Assembly (NCBI GenBank): GCA_012861695.1
Contig: JAAOOA010000268.1
Span: 1 to 64,000 of the forward strand
Source: Trematomus loennbergii
Lineage: Eukaryota; Chordata; Actinopteri; Perciformes; Nototheniidae
Direction: 5' to 3'
DNA: 64,000 nucleotides
A model generated the notes under the pieces. The model saw nothing but the letters and a program-made list of their open reading frames with translations. It ran no database searches and was not told where the DNA came from. The first letter of the stretch is position 1. Each line of letters begins with the position of its first letter. This document shows, piece by piece, positions 10,530 through 22,520 of this stretch. The translations under genes were made by a program, and so were the position numbers.

Positions 10530-10745
10530 CCTATCAATGTACTTCTCTATGACCTCCTCAAACTCCTTCCGTTTTTGCTTTGGTAGTAACTGCAGCCCTT
10601 CTGACACCACACTACATGTGTACAGTTTTACGAATTCCCATGGCCCACCAAGACCCAAAGGCTTGCTTCTTCAGCTTGATAAACTCTTTCACTGTTGGAG
10701 TCCACCAAGAATTCTTAAGTTGTTGCCACAACAAACACCAACTCC
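10530..10745 (-). pseudogene. LINE ORF2 remnant (linker between endonuclease and RT)
   Basis: On the minus strand one frame reads LKNSWWTPTVKEFIKLKKQA and then FGSWWAMG; a neighbouring frame gives VRRAAVTTKAKT, and another gives KRKEFEEVIEKYIDRV. This order resembles the segment of fish LINE ORF2 between the endonuclease and the reverse transcriptase, with at least two frameshifts. No catalytic motif is preserved. The surrounding 10020-10530 is unassigned. Confidence 0.55.
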
Positions 10746-10799
10746 AGCCACAACTCCTGGAAGCCCCACCACAATAGAGGTTTTCATATGATTAAAAAA

Positions 10800-11249
10800 C
10801 AACCAACCGTGGATTTTTAGCAGTGGGTGTCGTGGTTTCAAATACACTTGTGAATCACCCTTTGTTTGAACATAATATTTGTTACGTCCAAGTTAGGCCA
10901 TAAAAGTAAACCCAACATTTTTTTATTTGGGGATGGAACATTTGGCAGAGAGTGGTTCTCCAACAAAACCATAATCCACAAAAAAGGTTTGAGTCTTATT
11001 GTGATTGATTAATAAAGATGTTTTTGTATAGATCACAGAAAAACTTGACAGTCACATAACTGAGCAAAGCAAGTGGAACAACATATAAGGGTTCAGGCCT
11101 CTAGAGTTTGATTAATGTGTTTACATGGTAGGAGCTCTTTCTTTGGAGATTTTAGATCCACAGAGGGTACATTTGTGTTAAAAATATCCCAACGATTCAA
11201 ACAGATCAAGGTCCAGTTTCTGTTTCTGTGTTTGACGGACCACAAGATA
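10800..11249. other. Intergenic sequence left of the OR-B palindrome
   Basis: AT-rich sequence with no supported ORF. It lies just outside the left palindrome arm, which begins at about 11250, and upstream of OR pseudogene B1. I see no specific promoter motif. Confidence 0.4.
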
Positions 11250-13555
11250 ATAAAGAAGAATCCACAGAGCGGAGCTGTTCACTTTCTGAGGTGCAGGTTA
11301 CTTTACATGTAACATTTCAAACAGGTTGTATGTTTTCATATCTTAATTCATGTATACTGTTAACATAATCTGCCTTGTTTTATACAAACTATTAATGGCT
11401 GGTGAATATAATGTGACATATATAACTCTTGATGGGCATGTGGAAGTGCAGAGATATAGATATCTATATTTTGTGATCATGTTTACTGCATATGTTCTGA
11501 TCATCTGCAGTAATTCCACTATTGTGTGCATCATTGTTTTACACAGAAACCTCCATGAGCCCATGTACATGTTCATTGCAGCTTTGTTGATTAACTCTGT
11601 TCTGTTCAGCTCTGCTATCTATCCAAAGCTTCTGATTGACTTTTTATCAGAGAAACAGATCATATCTTTCAGCCTGTCTGTTTCAGTGGTTTCTTTACTA
11701 CTCTCTAGCTGTTCAGAATTCCTCCTGTTGGCCGCAATGGCCTATGACAGATATGTGTCTATATGTAAACCTCTGCAATATCCAAATATCATGAGAAAAA
11801 CAACTGTTAAAATGTTCCTGATCCTAGCTTGGCTTCTGCCTGCTTGTCAGGTTTCAGTACCGATGATAGTGTTTGCTAACAAAAAACTCTGTACTTGAAT
11901 TTGAAAGGAATAATTTGCAACAGCACAGTTCAAAAACTGTATTGTGTGACTCAAGACTGCTGAATATATACGGCTTGGCTGTTTTCGTAACTGCAGTAAT
12001 TTGTCCCGTGCTCTTCATTCTTTTCACATACATCAGGATAGTTATAGTTTGCTATAGAAGCAGTCAGGAGGTCAGGAGGAAAGCTGCACAGACCTGTTTA
12101 CCCCATCTGCTGGTTCTCATTAACTTCACTTGTTTGGGTGCTTATGATGTACTTTTACTTCGACTTGAAACTGATTTTCCTAAAACTGTACGTTTAATAA
12201 TGTCTTTACAAACATTGTTGTATCATCCTCTCTTTAATCCCATCATATATGGTCTGAAAATGAAGGAAATTATAAACAGCTGAAAATTGTTCTGCAAACG
12301 TGTCTAATGCGTCACAACTGATAACTGAGTTCAGTGATGCTGTTGTGTCATATAATGCAGAGATGTGATTTATTTGATCATTGCACGTTAGTTAATGTGA
12401 GGATTTGTTTCAGTAATGCAGATGCACTCTTTAGAGCAAACTTAACTTCATCAAGGTAATAACAGATAACGGAGCAATATTTAAGTTTTTCAAAACCCCT
12501 GATGAGGTCAACACTCCAGCAGCTGTAACTAAATCATGCTTTTCTGCTTCTGTCCTTACTCACAACATAACACACCTTATTTATTCTTTTGTTCACTCTG
12601 AAATTGCAGAAATGGAACCCTGTTCTTTCATATTTGAAATCTTATTTTCTGCCTTTATTGTCACATAATAAATGTCATCGTAACCTCTTAAAAGCAAGAC
12701 GGTGTGCTTTAAACTTTAATTTAGTGCCCTGCCAGACAAAGCGGATTCAAATTGTTTCTAAATAAATCAATAAACAACAAAGATCATAGTGTTGTTGCCG
12801 TCAAATGACTGTTGTTTGCATGTGATTTCTATCATGCTCACATTAAGTATAGTTCACAATCTGTAAGTTATTTAAAGAGGATGATCATACTCATCGGCCT
12901 CAAGGTTTCAATCAACATTTGAAATATGTCTCTCATTTCTATATTTGTTGTATTTTATCCGTATGTTAAAAACAGAAAAAAAGTCTCGAACACTTAATTT
13001 CCAGCATTCATTTGTATGCATCAAAAGTCTTGCCAACTTTAAATGTAAAACAAAAAATGTAGGCAAAAGTTGACAGTTTCAACTATAACAATTAACAGAA
13101 ATGTGGTTAGGCCTTATATGTCCTCTTATGCTATCCAGCTATATTCATTTAAAACATTTGACTACTTGTGCATGTACGCATAGCTTGGTCCGCTTTTGGT
13201 AGTTTCTCCTATAATCTCTTGCAGGTAATGGGGGGATTCCTTTGCAAGGTGTAATTATCAACACCGCTCTCTTGTGTTCACTGTTTAGTATTGACACTGG
13301 ACACCAGGCCTGGAAACATTCCCTTTCCCACTGCTTTAACTCGCAGTATGGTCACCGGCATGGTGTCACTTTGTGTGGAAAGGAGGTGGGGACACTTCTT
13401 TTCAGATAAAAACCAACTAGTGTATTGCGTGCTTATGGTGCATAGGCTTACTATTTGTTAGCAACACCATTATGAATCCTGAATACCTGTCTTCCCTCTT
13501 TAATGTTGCAAACCCGACTCAACTGTTTGTTATGTACAAAGAGAGAACATGTAAA
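11250..13555 (+). repeat. Large inverted duplication, left arm
   Basis: This arm is the reverse complement of 17017-19339, from ATAAAGAAGAATCCACAGAG at its outer end to GAGAGAACATGTAAA at its inner end. Identity is high across the OR pseudogene and the 1.27 kb of noncoding 3' flank (12284-13555), with small indels. The flank itself holds no ORF or RNA I recognise. Confidence 0.9.
11395..12283 (+). pseudogene. Olfactory receptor pseudogene B1
   Basis: This is a second OR family, unlike A1/A2. The likely start is the ATG at 11395 (MAGEYNVTYITLDG, with an N-glycosylation NVT). An upstream in-frame ATG at 11350 would add a hydrophobic stretch atypical of ORs. Hallmarks are NLHEPMYMFIAALLINSVLF (loop and TM2), MAYDRYVSICKPLQYPNIMR at the end of TM3, FILFTYIRIVIVC in TM5, RRKAAQTCLPHLLVL entering TM6 and HPLFNPIIYGLKMKEI in TM7. 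The frame is lost at about 11880-11950, in extracellular loop 2, with a stop after KKLCT, and resumes in another frame. A short deletion at the C-terminus ends the protein early (EIINS) compared with B2. It lies in the left arm of a large palindrome, facing B2. Confidence 0.9.
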
Positions 13556-14287
13556 CTTGGACAAGAAGAGACTGTGTCAAGAGTTTGTTAACGTTTCTGA
13601 TCAGCACATCATGTTTTGGGGTCATTTTGGAATAAGTAGGCTAAGGGGCAATTCTCTTGAGCTTACATTAATCTTTTGATGACTAGTGCAGTGCCTGTGC
13701 TCTACTGCTGCAAAGCTGAAGCAATGTTTGCTCTTTCTGTTTTCTATATCTCTGCAGATTACACCACTTTGGTCCCCAGAAATACAGCGACAGTGAGTGA
13801 ATGGACGAACCGCTCTCCAGACTGTACATGTTCTCTTGTGCAAATGAACCACTGCTGTCTTCTCCAGTGTTCTGTGTCAGTTCATGGCAATGTTGTCTTG
13901 TTAAAGTTTCCATCAAAGTTACTCGTTAACGTTTCATGTACTAGCGATCCTTCGGTTCCCAGGCCAAGTCCCTAAAGACTGAGCTACTGATGCCCCCATG
14001 TTTCCCATATGTGTTTTCTGGATTATTTTTCGGCATTCCCTGAGGATTTGCTGCCTGATTCGCTCTGGCCAACTCCTATTACTCCCGTCCAGTCTGTGAT
14101 CTGGGCTGACACCTGCTGCTGAAATATAAAAGGAATATGTTGACCAAGTTAGATTGTGTTTCCTATGTTTGTGAAGATTACAATTAGGATTGTGTAGTGT
14201 GGAAGGTGTTCGGGGACGTCACACATTGCCTGTATGACTCTGATATCATTAGAGACAATATTAAGAATTATGTTGGTAAATACAATC
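13556..14287. other. Palindrome spacer, unassigned part
   Basis: Spacer between the OR-B arms. Short ORFs on both strands near 13620-13975 lack any recognisable domain. The TTAA-bounded MITE starts at its right edge. Confidence 0.35.
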
Positions 14288-15601
14288 TTAAAGGGGACCT
14301 ATCATGCAAAATGCACTTTTATCGTCTTTTATACATGAATATGTGTCCCCGGTGTTCCAGGGAACTCACCAAGTGTCAGAAAACACAACCCTCTCTATTT
14401 TCCTCCATACCCAAATCTCTAGATTTGAACACTGTCTTGACGTCAGGACGGTGGCGCTACGGCTATTGGGCCAACTCCACCAATCAGGAGGAGACAGACA
14501 TGGCCATTGCCGTTCGAAAGCGCTGGAGACGCTGTAGTACATATGCCAGGCCTGTAAGTGGCGCTGTAGTCTGCCACAAAAGCTTTAATTCAATGCAATC
14601 CCTCCCCGTCGAGGCAAGCACTGTAATTCTCTCCGGTTAGTCCACCAGCAGATGACAAACACCCACCTCTCCGCCTCTTCCAAGGAACGAGGGGACCGTG
14701 CGGCAGAGATTCAGTTTCAGTTTGTTTCGCCGGTCAAGATGTCCGTTAAAGTTTAAATCTTCCGGACAAAATTAGTAAAGTGCCGGTCAAAGGTCTTCTT
14801 TGTTATGTATTGAGCTTTAAAACAAATGAATAACGACTATATAATAAAACACGGAGGACGGAGATCTCTTTTTCTCCCCCTCTTCTGACAGCCCAGCAGC
14901 TGATCAGAGCACGTCTCCCTCTCCTGCAGGGGGGCGTGGTCAGCAGAATCAGACCCGTAGACAGCAAACAGCACATAAAGCGAAATGAGGCATGGCTAAA
15001 ATGCATGATCTGTTTGGTATTTTGAAAACAGAAACGTATAAATATACCTTATATAGGTATGGCCCTACAATATATAATTTAAAGTGGACCTATCATGCTA
15101 TATTTGAATAATATAGTGTAGGACCATACCTATATAAGGCATATTTATACTTTTTTCTTTTCAAAATACCAAACAGATCATGCATTTTAGCCATGCCTCA
15201 TTTAGCTCAATTTGCACTTTTTTTTAGCTCTGCTCTGCAAGGGCAGATTCAGTGAGAACAGCACCATCTACTGCCCTGGCATATGTACTACAGCGTCTCC
15301 AGCGCTTTCGAACGGCAATGGCCATGGCTGTCTCCTCCTGATTGGTGGAGTTGGCCCAATAGCCGTAGCGCCACCGTCCTGACGTCAGGACAGTGTTCAA
15401 ATCTGGATCAGTTTTTATCAGATCCGTTGCAGCCCCTTTTTTAGAGATTTGGGTATGGAGGAAAATAGAGAGGGTTGTGTTTTCTGACACTTGGTGAGTT
15501 CCCTGGAACACCGGGGACACATATTCATGTATAAAAGACGTACAAAAGTGCATTTTGCATGATAGGTCCCCTTTAAATATAGCATGATAGGTCCACTTTA
15601 A
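14288..15601. mobile_element. TTAA-bounded palindromic MITE cluster
   Basis: TTAA occurs at 14288-14291 and 15598-15601. From the left, AAGGGGACCTATCATGCAAA continues for about 120 bp. The same segment returns inverted ending near 15575, including the TGTCCCCGGTGTTCCAGGGA box and the ATTGGGCCAACTCCACCAAT box. A second, related pair with AAAGTGGACCTATCATGC starts at 15081 and ends at the right border, each at its own TTAA (15079-15082, 15573-15576). This looks like two related MITEs with TTAA target sites, nested or in head-to-head arrangement. ORFs inside are by-products of the inverted repeat. Confidence 0.75.
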
Positions 15602-15874
15602 GTAAAAGATATACAAGAACATCTGAACACAGAGAGGCAGGATTTTGTAATGTTGGCCTGGATATGTTTCTGCATTGAATAAAATCCCACTTTGGCTGCA
15701 CTTGATCCAGCTGTCTTCTTTCTTCTTGATCTGAGAGTTTTGTGTTTGGCCCCTCAATACAATTGTAATGTTTTACCATTTGCTGTTCTTACTGTATTAA
15801 TTATGTGTTTTAAAAGTGTGCTGTGAACCATGTATCCTTTGTAACTATAAGAAAAATATAATGATGATATAAGA
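15602..15874. other. Short unassigned gap between two MITEs
   Basis: No ORF or repeat motif is recognised between the TTAA MITE cluster and the hAT-type MITE. Confidence 0.35.
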
Positions 15875-16459
15875 CAGGGGTGTCCAAAGTGTTGGGCCCC
15901 CCACTAGAGGTGAGGTATATTGCCTCATAAGTTAAGTTATAAGTTAGCGAAATCAATCAAATGTAGGTAAATTATGCTCGATAGTTTAATATGCTTTAAG
16001 AAAACAAGCATTCTCATTTACTCAGCTCTCCAGAGGGTTTACTTTATTGTGTTGGTAGCTCATCCCTTAAAACAGAAGCCTCAGATTGCTGATAATAAGT
16101 AAAGTCAAGTTTGAAAGTGAGAAAAGGAGGGATCCCAATATGAAGCCCTGAGGCACCCCACAGCTCATAATAAGGGGAGATATGAAGGGTCTATTTCAAG
16201 CTTGTTCTGCAAATCGGTTATTGGGCTTTTTTTTCATCAACTAAGATTAGTTTGAAAATGTTTTCAACTTTAATTGACTGAATTTATTTGAAAATGTGGC
16301 TTATTAACACATGTAATATATTTAAGATGTAAAATATAAAACAAGCACAAGTTTCAGGTGGGGTCCAGATTCCATTATACTTTTAGAATTGGCTGCGGGC
16401 CAATACAAAATGGACTATGGGCCGCATTTGGCCCCCGGGCCGTAGTTTGTACACCCCTG
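15875..16459. mobile_element. hAT-type MITE (585 bp)
   Basis: It begins CAGGGGTGTCCAAAGT and ends GTACACCCCTG, the terminal inverted repeat typical of Charlie-like hAT MITEs. The subterminal GGGCCGCATTTGGCCCCCGG region also fits. The 8-bp flanks (ATATAAGA and CATTAAGA) agree at five positions, consistent with an old, eroded target duplication. There is no transposase. Confidence 0.85.
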
Positions 16460-17016
16460 CATTAAGATATTCAATGGACAACACAGTCTACTGCCATGTG
16501 AGTCTTTGCTTTTTCAATATGTAATGAAATATCATCATGCTTACAATTTCAATCATCACCAACTGCCTGAATGTTCTGTTGACCTGTACATAAATAAAGA
16601 GATAGTCACTGTAAATGAATGCATTAAGACAACAATAATACAACAATAAACATAAACAAAGGCTGGTGAGATGTTTATCTCATGAGGGTTAGTTTATCTC
16701 ATGAGACGGATGAGGAGTCCTTGTACAATTACTAGCTACGTTTGTAAGTGATATGTTAAGTGGGGATTATTACTCATTAAAATAATAATAATAATTGACC
16801 ACAAGGACAATATTGTTTATGTTGTTTATTTGTTTTCTTCAATAAAATGTAATCGACTCAGGGCACCAAATTACAATTAACATGTTCATTTTTGACCAAT
16901 ATTAAATGAAGACATAAACGAGAGACACAAAAACAAGTACATTTCAGAATGACCATATAATAAATAAGGTGTGTTATGTTGGTCAGGTCTGTTTACCCCA
17001 TAAGTGACACCATGCA
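16460..17016. other. Palindrome spacer, right part
   Basis: AT-rich sequence between the hAT-type MITE and the right palindrome arm. No ORF, RNA or element end is recognised. A TTTATCTCATGAG motif occurs twice around 16676-16704. Confidence 0.35.
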
Positions 17017-19339
17017 TTTACATGTTCTCTCTTTGTACATAACAAACAGTTGAGTCGGGTTTGCAACATTAAGAGGGAAGAAGGTATTCAGGATTCATAA
17101 TGGTGTTGCTAACAAATAGTAAGCCTATGCACCATAAGCACGCAATACACTAGTTGTTTTTTATCTGAAAATAAGTGTCCCCACCTCCTTTCCACACAAA
17201 GTGACACCATGCCGGTGACCATACTGCGAGTTAAAGCAGTGGGAAAGGGAATGTTTCCAGGCCTGGTGTCCAGTGTCAATACTAAACAGTGAACACAAGA
17301 GAGCGGTGTTGATAATTACACCTTGCAAAGGAATCCCCCCATTACCTGCAAGAGATTATAGGAGAAACTACCAAAAGCGGACCAAGCTATGCGTACATGC
17401 ACAAGTAGTCAAATGTTTTAAATTACTATAGTGGATAGCATAAGAGGACATATAAGGGCCTAACCACATTTCTGTAATATGTTATAGTTGAAACTGTCAA
17501 CTTTTGCCTACAATTTTTTGTTTTACATTTAAAGTTGGCAAGACTTTTCTACCATAAATTGCTGCATACAAATGAATGCTGGAAATTAAGTGTTCAAGAC
17601 TTTTTTTCTTTTTTTAACATACGGATAAAATACAACAAATATAGAAATGAGAGACATATTTCAAATGTTGATTGAAACCTTGAGGCCGATGAGTATGATC
17701 ATCCTCTTTAAATAACTTACAGATTGTGAACTATACTTAATGTGAGCATGATAGAAATCACATGCAAACAACAGTCATTTGACGGCAACAACATTATGAT
17801 CTTTGTTGTTTATTGATTTATTTAGAAACAATTTGAATCCGCTTTGTCTGGCAGGGCACTAAATTAAAGTTTAAAGCACACCGTCTTGCTTTTAAGAGGT
17901 TACGATGACATTTATTATGTGACAATAAAGGCAGATAATAAGATTTCAAATATGAAAGAACGGGGTTCCATTTCTGCAATTTCAGAGTGAACAAAAGAAT
18001 AAATAAGGTGTGTTATGTTGTGAGTAAGGACAGAAGCAGAAAAGCATGATTTAGTTACAGCTGCTGGAGTGTTGACCTCATCAGGGGTTTTGAAAGACTT
18101 AAATATTGCTCCGTTATCTGTTATTACCTTGATGAAGTTAAGTTTGCTCTAAAGTGTGCATCTGCATTACTGAAACAAATCCTCACATTAACTAACGTGC
18201 AATGATCAAATAAATCACATCTCTGCATTATCATGACACAACAGCATCACTGAACTCAGTTATCAGTTGTGACGCATTAGACACGTTTGCAGAACAATCT
18301 CTTCAGCTGTCTATTAATTTCCTTCATTTTCAGACCATATATGATGGGATTAAAGAGAGGATGATACAACATTATTTGTAAAAACATGATTAAACGTACA
18401 GATTTTGGAAAATCAGTTTCAAGTCGAAGTAAAAGTACATCATAAGCACACAAACAAGTGAAGTTAATGAGAACCAGCAGATGGGGTAAACAGGTCTGTG
18501 CAGCTTTCCTCCTGACCTCCTGACTGCTTCTATAGCAAACTATAACTATCCTGATGTATGTGAAAAGAATGAAGAGCACGGGACAAATTAATGTAGTTAC
18601 GAGAAGCCAAGCCGTATATATTCAGCAGTCTTGAAGTCACACAGAGAAGTCTTTGAACCATGCTGTTGCAAATTATTCCTTTCAAATTAAAGTGACAGAG
18701 TTTTTTTTCGCACTCACTAAAATAGGTACTGAAGACTGACAAGCAGGCAGAAGCCAAGTTAGGATCAGGAACATTTTAACAGTTCTTTTTCTCATGATAT
18801 TTGGATATTGCAGAGGTTTACATATAGACACATATCTGTCATAGGCCATTGCTGCCAACAGGAGGAATTCTGAACCGCCTAAAGAGTAGTAAAGAAACCA
18901 CTGAAACAGACAGGCTTGATAAGATATGATCTGTTTCTCTGATAAAAAGTCAATCAGAAGCTTTGGATAGATAGCAGAGCTGAACAGAACAGAGTTAATC
19001 AACAAAGCTGCAATGAACATGTACATTGGCTCATGGAGGTTTCTGTGTAAAACAATGATGCACACAATAGTGGAATTACTGCAGATGATCAGAACATATG
19101 CAGTAAACATGATCACAAAATAAAGATATCTATATCTCTGCACTTCCACATGCCCATCAAGAGTTATATATGTCACATTATATTCACCAGCCATTAATAG
19201 TTTGTATAAAACAAGGCAGATTATGTTAACAGTATACATGAATTAAGATATGAAAACATACAACCTGTTTGAAATGTTACATGTAAAGTAACCTGCACCT
19301 CAGAAAGTGAACAGCTCCGCTCTGTGGATTCTTCTTTAT
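17017..19339 (-). repeat. Large inverted duplication, right arm
   Basis: Reverse complement of 11250-13555. The inner end is TTTACATGTTCTCTCTTTG and the outer end CTGTGGATTCTTCTTTAT, after which the arms diverge. It contains OR pseudogene B2 and about 1.26 kb of noncoding 3' flank (17017-18276) with no recognised gene. Confidence 0.9.
18277..19194 (-). pseudogene. Olfactory receptor pseudogene B2
   Basis: Inverted paralogue of B1. The start is the ATG at 19194 (MAGEYNVTYITLDG) and the stop is the TAA at 18277, after a complete C-terminus (RQLKRLFCKRV) that B1 has lost. The loop and TM motifs match B1: LHEPMYMFIAALLINSVLF, MAYDRYVSICKPLQYPNIMR, RRKAAQTCLPHLLVL, HPLFNPIIYGLKMKEI. The frame breaks near 18705 at an eight-A run in extracellular loop 2 and again near 18600 (LASRNYIN where B1 reads LAVFVTAV). 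A further local difference lies at about 18890-18930 (YQACLFQWF where B1 reads FSLSVSVVS). Lesions differ from those in B1, so the two either decayed separately or carry independent sequence errors. Confidence 0.9.
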
Positions 19340-20035
19340 CAGATTCTTCACCCTCGACAGATCTCACTAAAACTTTTCACAAAGATATAACCAACTTGTA
19401 AACAAATGAATGAAACTCTAGAGGCATGTGGACACCAACAGGGAGGGGGGGGGGGTGGGTTGTTTTTTGCGGGTGGCAAAACAAATGCAGGTATGGAAGA
19501 ATAAAATGCTAAAAGCAGTTAGAGATCAAGATTTTTATTATTTTATTTGTTACTTTTCACTTTATTTTTCTGAGCAAATTTTCTGGAGACCCAAAGCTGT
19601 ATCTACAAATGTTCCGTCTTCATACAGGTCAAAAGTTATACAGCTAAATATTTCTATACATCTTTGATTTACACATGATTTTTCCTTTTTCATTTTCACA
19701 CAACCCTCAGATTATTTTGCACATTTGTACACAGAGCTACCAGACTTCAAGTCACCTCCGCTAAGCTAGCCCCACACAAATGGACTGGAACAGTGGCGGC
19801 CGCCCAACTCTTCCCACATTCTAGTCATTAAAAAATACTTTAATTTTATTTAATTGTATACATTTTGAAGGTACATATCATGTAGTTGGTGTCAGTAAAA
19901 TATATAATCTACGATCAAATATAGATTACAATTGTTTTACGATGTCTAAAGTTACTTTAGAGTGTTTCCTGCTTGGGGCGCAGAAATCTTTGCCCATTGA
20001 CTCTCGTTATAAGTGGTGCATGCGCAGTCCGTACC
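19340..20035. other. Intergenic, no gene
   Basis: AT-rich sequence with a G-rich run (19441-19460). No supported ORF or element. It ends where the minisatellite begins. Confidence 0.4.
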
Positions 20036-20937
20036 TCTTCAATGCAACAGATAGGAGCAGCTCTTCAATACAACATATAGGAGCAGCTCTTCAATGCAAC
20101 AGATAGGAGCAGCTCTTCAACAGATAGGAGCAGCTCTTCAATACAACAGATAGGAGCAGCTCTTCAATACAACAGATAGGAGCAGCTCTTCAACAGATAG
20201 GAGCAGCTCTTCAATACAACAGATAGGAGCAGCTCTTCAACAGATAGGAGCAGCTCTTCAATGCAACAGATAGGAGCAGCTCTTCAACAGATAGGAGCAG
20301 CTCTTCAATACAACATATAGGAGCAGCTCTTCAATGCAACAGATAGGAGCAGCTCTTCAACATATAGGAGCAGCTCTTCAACAGATAGGAGCAGCTCTTC
20401 AATACAACAGATAGGAGCAGCTCTTCAATACAACAGATAGGAGCAGCTATTCAATGCAACAGATAGGAGCAGCTCTTCAACAGATAGGAGCAGCTCTTCA
20501 ATGCAACAGATAGGAGCAGCTCTTCAATACAACAGATAGGAGCAGCTCTTCAGTACAACAGATAGGAGCAGCTCTTCAATACAACATATAGGAGCAGCTC
20601 TTCAACAGATAGGAGCAGCTCTTCAACAGATAGGAGCAGCTCTTCAACAGATAGGAGCAGCTCTTCAATACAACAGATAGGAGCAGCTCTTCAATGCAAC
20701 AGATAGGAGCAGCTCTTCAATACAACAGATAGGAGCAGCTCTTCAACAGATAGGAGCAGCTCTTCAATACAACAGATAGGAGCAGCTCTTCAATACAACA
20801 GATAGGAGCAGCTCTTCAATACAACAGAGAGGAGCAGCTCTTCAGTACAACAGATAGGAGCAGCCCTTCAATACAACAGATAGGAGCAGCTCTTCAATAC
20901 AACAGATAGGAGCAGCCCTTCAATGCAACAGATAGGC
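20036..20937 (+). repeat. Minisatellite, about 36 copies of a 20-26 bp unit
   Basis: The core GATAGGAGCAGCTCTTCAA occurs about 36 times by direct count of GGAGCAGC. It is followed by either CA (short unit, about 20 bp) or TACAACA/TGCAACA (long unit, about 26 bp). Short and long units alternate irregularly, and variants such as AGCCCTTC cluster at the right end. The last copy, CAATGCAACAGATAGG, runs without a gap into the LINE reverse transcriptase frame. Confidence 0.95.
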
Positions 20938-21924
20938 TTCAGAAAGCAACATAGCACCATCACTGCCACAATGAAAGTGGTGAATGATGTGGCGAGTATT
21001 TTAGATAAAAAGCAGAGTTGTGCAGCTCTATTTATAGACCTTTCCAAAGCGTTTGATACCGTCGATCATCGCATCTTAAAGCAGAGGCTACTCAGTATTG
21101 GCATATCCAGCCATGCAGTGGGGTGGTTTGTGAACTAACTCTCTGAAAGGTCCCAATGTGTTCATTTTGATGGGCTGTCTTCTTAGTGGTTAAACATTAC
21201 TAATGGTGTTCCTCAAGGTTCTGTTTTAGGTCCACTTTTATTCTCCATCTATATCAATAGTTTAGGTGAAAATGTCGATGGAGCAACCTTACATTTTTAT
21301 GCGGATGATACCGTGATGTACTGTGCAGGTCCCTCAATTAAGGAGGCTGTTGTTGAATTGCAAGCTGTTTTTAACATTATTCAGACTCAGCTCTCTGAAC
21401 TAAAGCTTCTTTTAAATGTTGAGAAAACCAAGGTAATGCTCTTTTCAAAAGCTAAAAAGACTCCAGAGACTGTTTTAGATATTGTAACTACGCAAGGAAT
21501 AAAACTTGAAGTGGTTGCCTGTTACAAATACCTTGGTATCTGGCTTGATGAATGCCTCACTTTTAAACGTCATGTCAATAACCTGCTTAAAAAACTGAGG
21601 GTTAGGCTAGGTTTCTTCTACAGGAACAAGTCCTGTTTCTCACTCGAGGCCAGGAAAAGGCTAGTCACTGTGACCTTTTGACCTGTGCTGGACTATGGTG
21701 ATTTGATTTATATGAATGCACCTGCCAATTGCCTGGTCAAGTTAGATGCTGCGTATCACAGTGCACTGAGATTTGTGACAAACTGTAAAGCATTAACCCA
21801 TCACTGTACCCTGTATGCAAGGGCAGGTTTGCCTTCACTAACTGTACGGAGGCTCAGTCACTGGTACATTTTTATATACAAAGCCATGTTAGGGAAACGA
21901 AATGAAGTTAATTTGTTAACCTAG
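20929..21924 (+). pseudogene. 5'-truncated non-LTR retrotransposon reverse transcriptase
   Basis: The frame begins in the RT fingers (IGFRKQHSTITATM, ALFIDLSKAFDTVDH with the first catalytic Asp), then [20 protein letters not shown] and [12 protein letters not shown] (YADD box). [15 protein letters not shown] and the [19 protein letters not shown] thumb-side motif follow, and the C-terminal part continues to 21924. There are at least three lesions: a stop at 21136-21138, a frame change before 21210, and a stop near 21680. The endonuclease and most 5' sequence are absent. The clade is probably CR1/L2/jockey-like and different from the 7-kb LINE copy. Confidence 0.88.
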
Positions 21925-22274
21925 GTTCAGGAGCATGGCCACGCCTGAACCCCATCTCTAATCACGGTCAACTCTATTTATACCCAGCCAAACATCCGGC
22001 CATCGCCTGTCTCTATTCTCTCAGAGACAGACAGGCAGCCCACGATTCCCGCCTCGCGTCGTCAGGGTTCAACATTCTCTAAACGCTACGACTAAAGCTT
22101 TAAACTCACTCAGTTTACTCAGTTGTTAAGTCTGAAAAACACGCTATTATGGATGATAAATAGGTTAATATGGTAAACAAGGGTGCACAACCCCCAAACT
22201 TCGTGGGTGTGTTCCAACGGGTACAAAGTGTAAATATACCAAGTTTGATGGACCTGTGATGTCTGTAAATATTT
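21925..22274. other. Gap between LINE remnant and satellite array
   Basis: No typical LINE 3' tail is recognised. The sequence includes TATTTATACCCAGCC and an imperfect TCTCTCAGAGACAGACAGGC stretch, without a supported function. The first satellite-like monomer begins at 22275. Confidence 0.4.
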
Positions 22275-22520
22275 GAATTAAAACAGTTTAATCGAGTTTG
22301 AGCACTAATATGCCCATGTTTTTAACTCTTTAGCGGGGTAAACATGTTATCTTTTCACTCTGGGTGTGTGAGACGAGTGAACCAACACTTAAAACCTCCG
22401 GAATTAAAACAGTTTAATCGAGTTTGAGCACTATTATACCCATGTTTTTAACACTTTAGCGGGGTAAACATGTTATCTTTTCACCCTGGGTCTATGTGTC
22501 GCTGAGACCCTTCTAATAGC
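22275..22520 (+). repeat. Satellite array, diverged left margin
   Basis: Two monomers of 126 bp start at 22275 and 22401 with GAATTAAAACAGTTTAATCG and share TGCCCATGTTTTTAAC-like and GGGGTAAACATGTTATCTTT motifs with the interior. They differ from the interior consensus at many positions, as expected for an unhomogenised array edge. Confidence 0.8.

Noticed and set aside
11350..11394. Upstream ATG at 11350 as the OR-B1 start
   Set aside because: It would add a hydrophobic leader unlike OR N-termini; MAGEYNVT at 11395, with a glycosylation site, fits the family.
14197..14640. 147-codon ORF in the OR palindrome spacer
   Set aside because: Most of it is one arm of the MITE inverted repeat; the matching ORF on the minus strand at 15.2-15.8 kb is the other arm.
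20036..20937. Regularly spaced repeats as a CRISPR-like array
   Set aside because: Units are contiguous without unique spacers, the unit length varies between 20 and 26 bp, and the context is eukaryotic.
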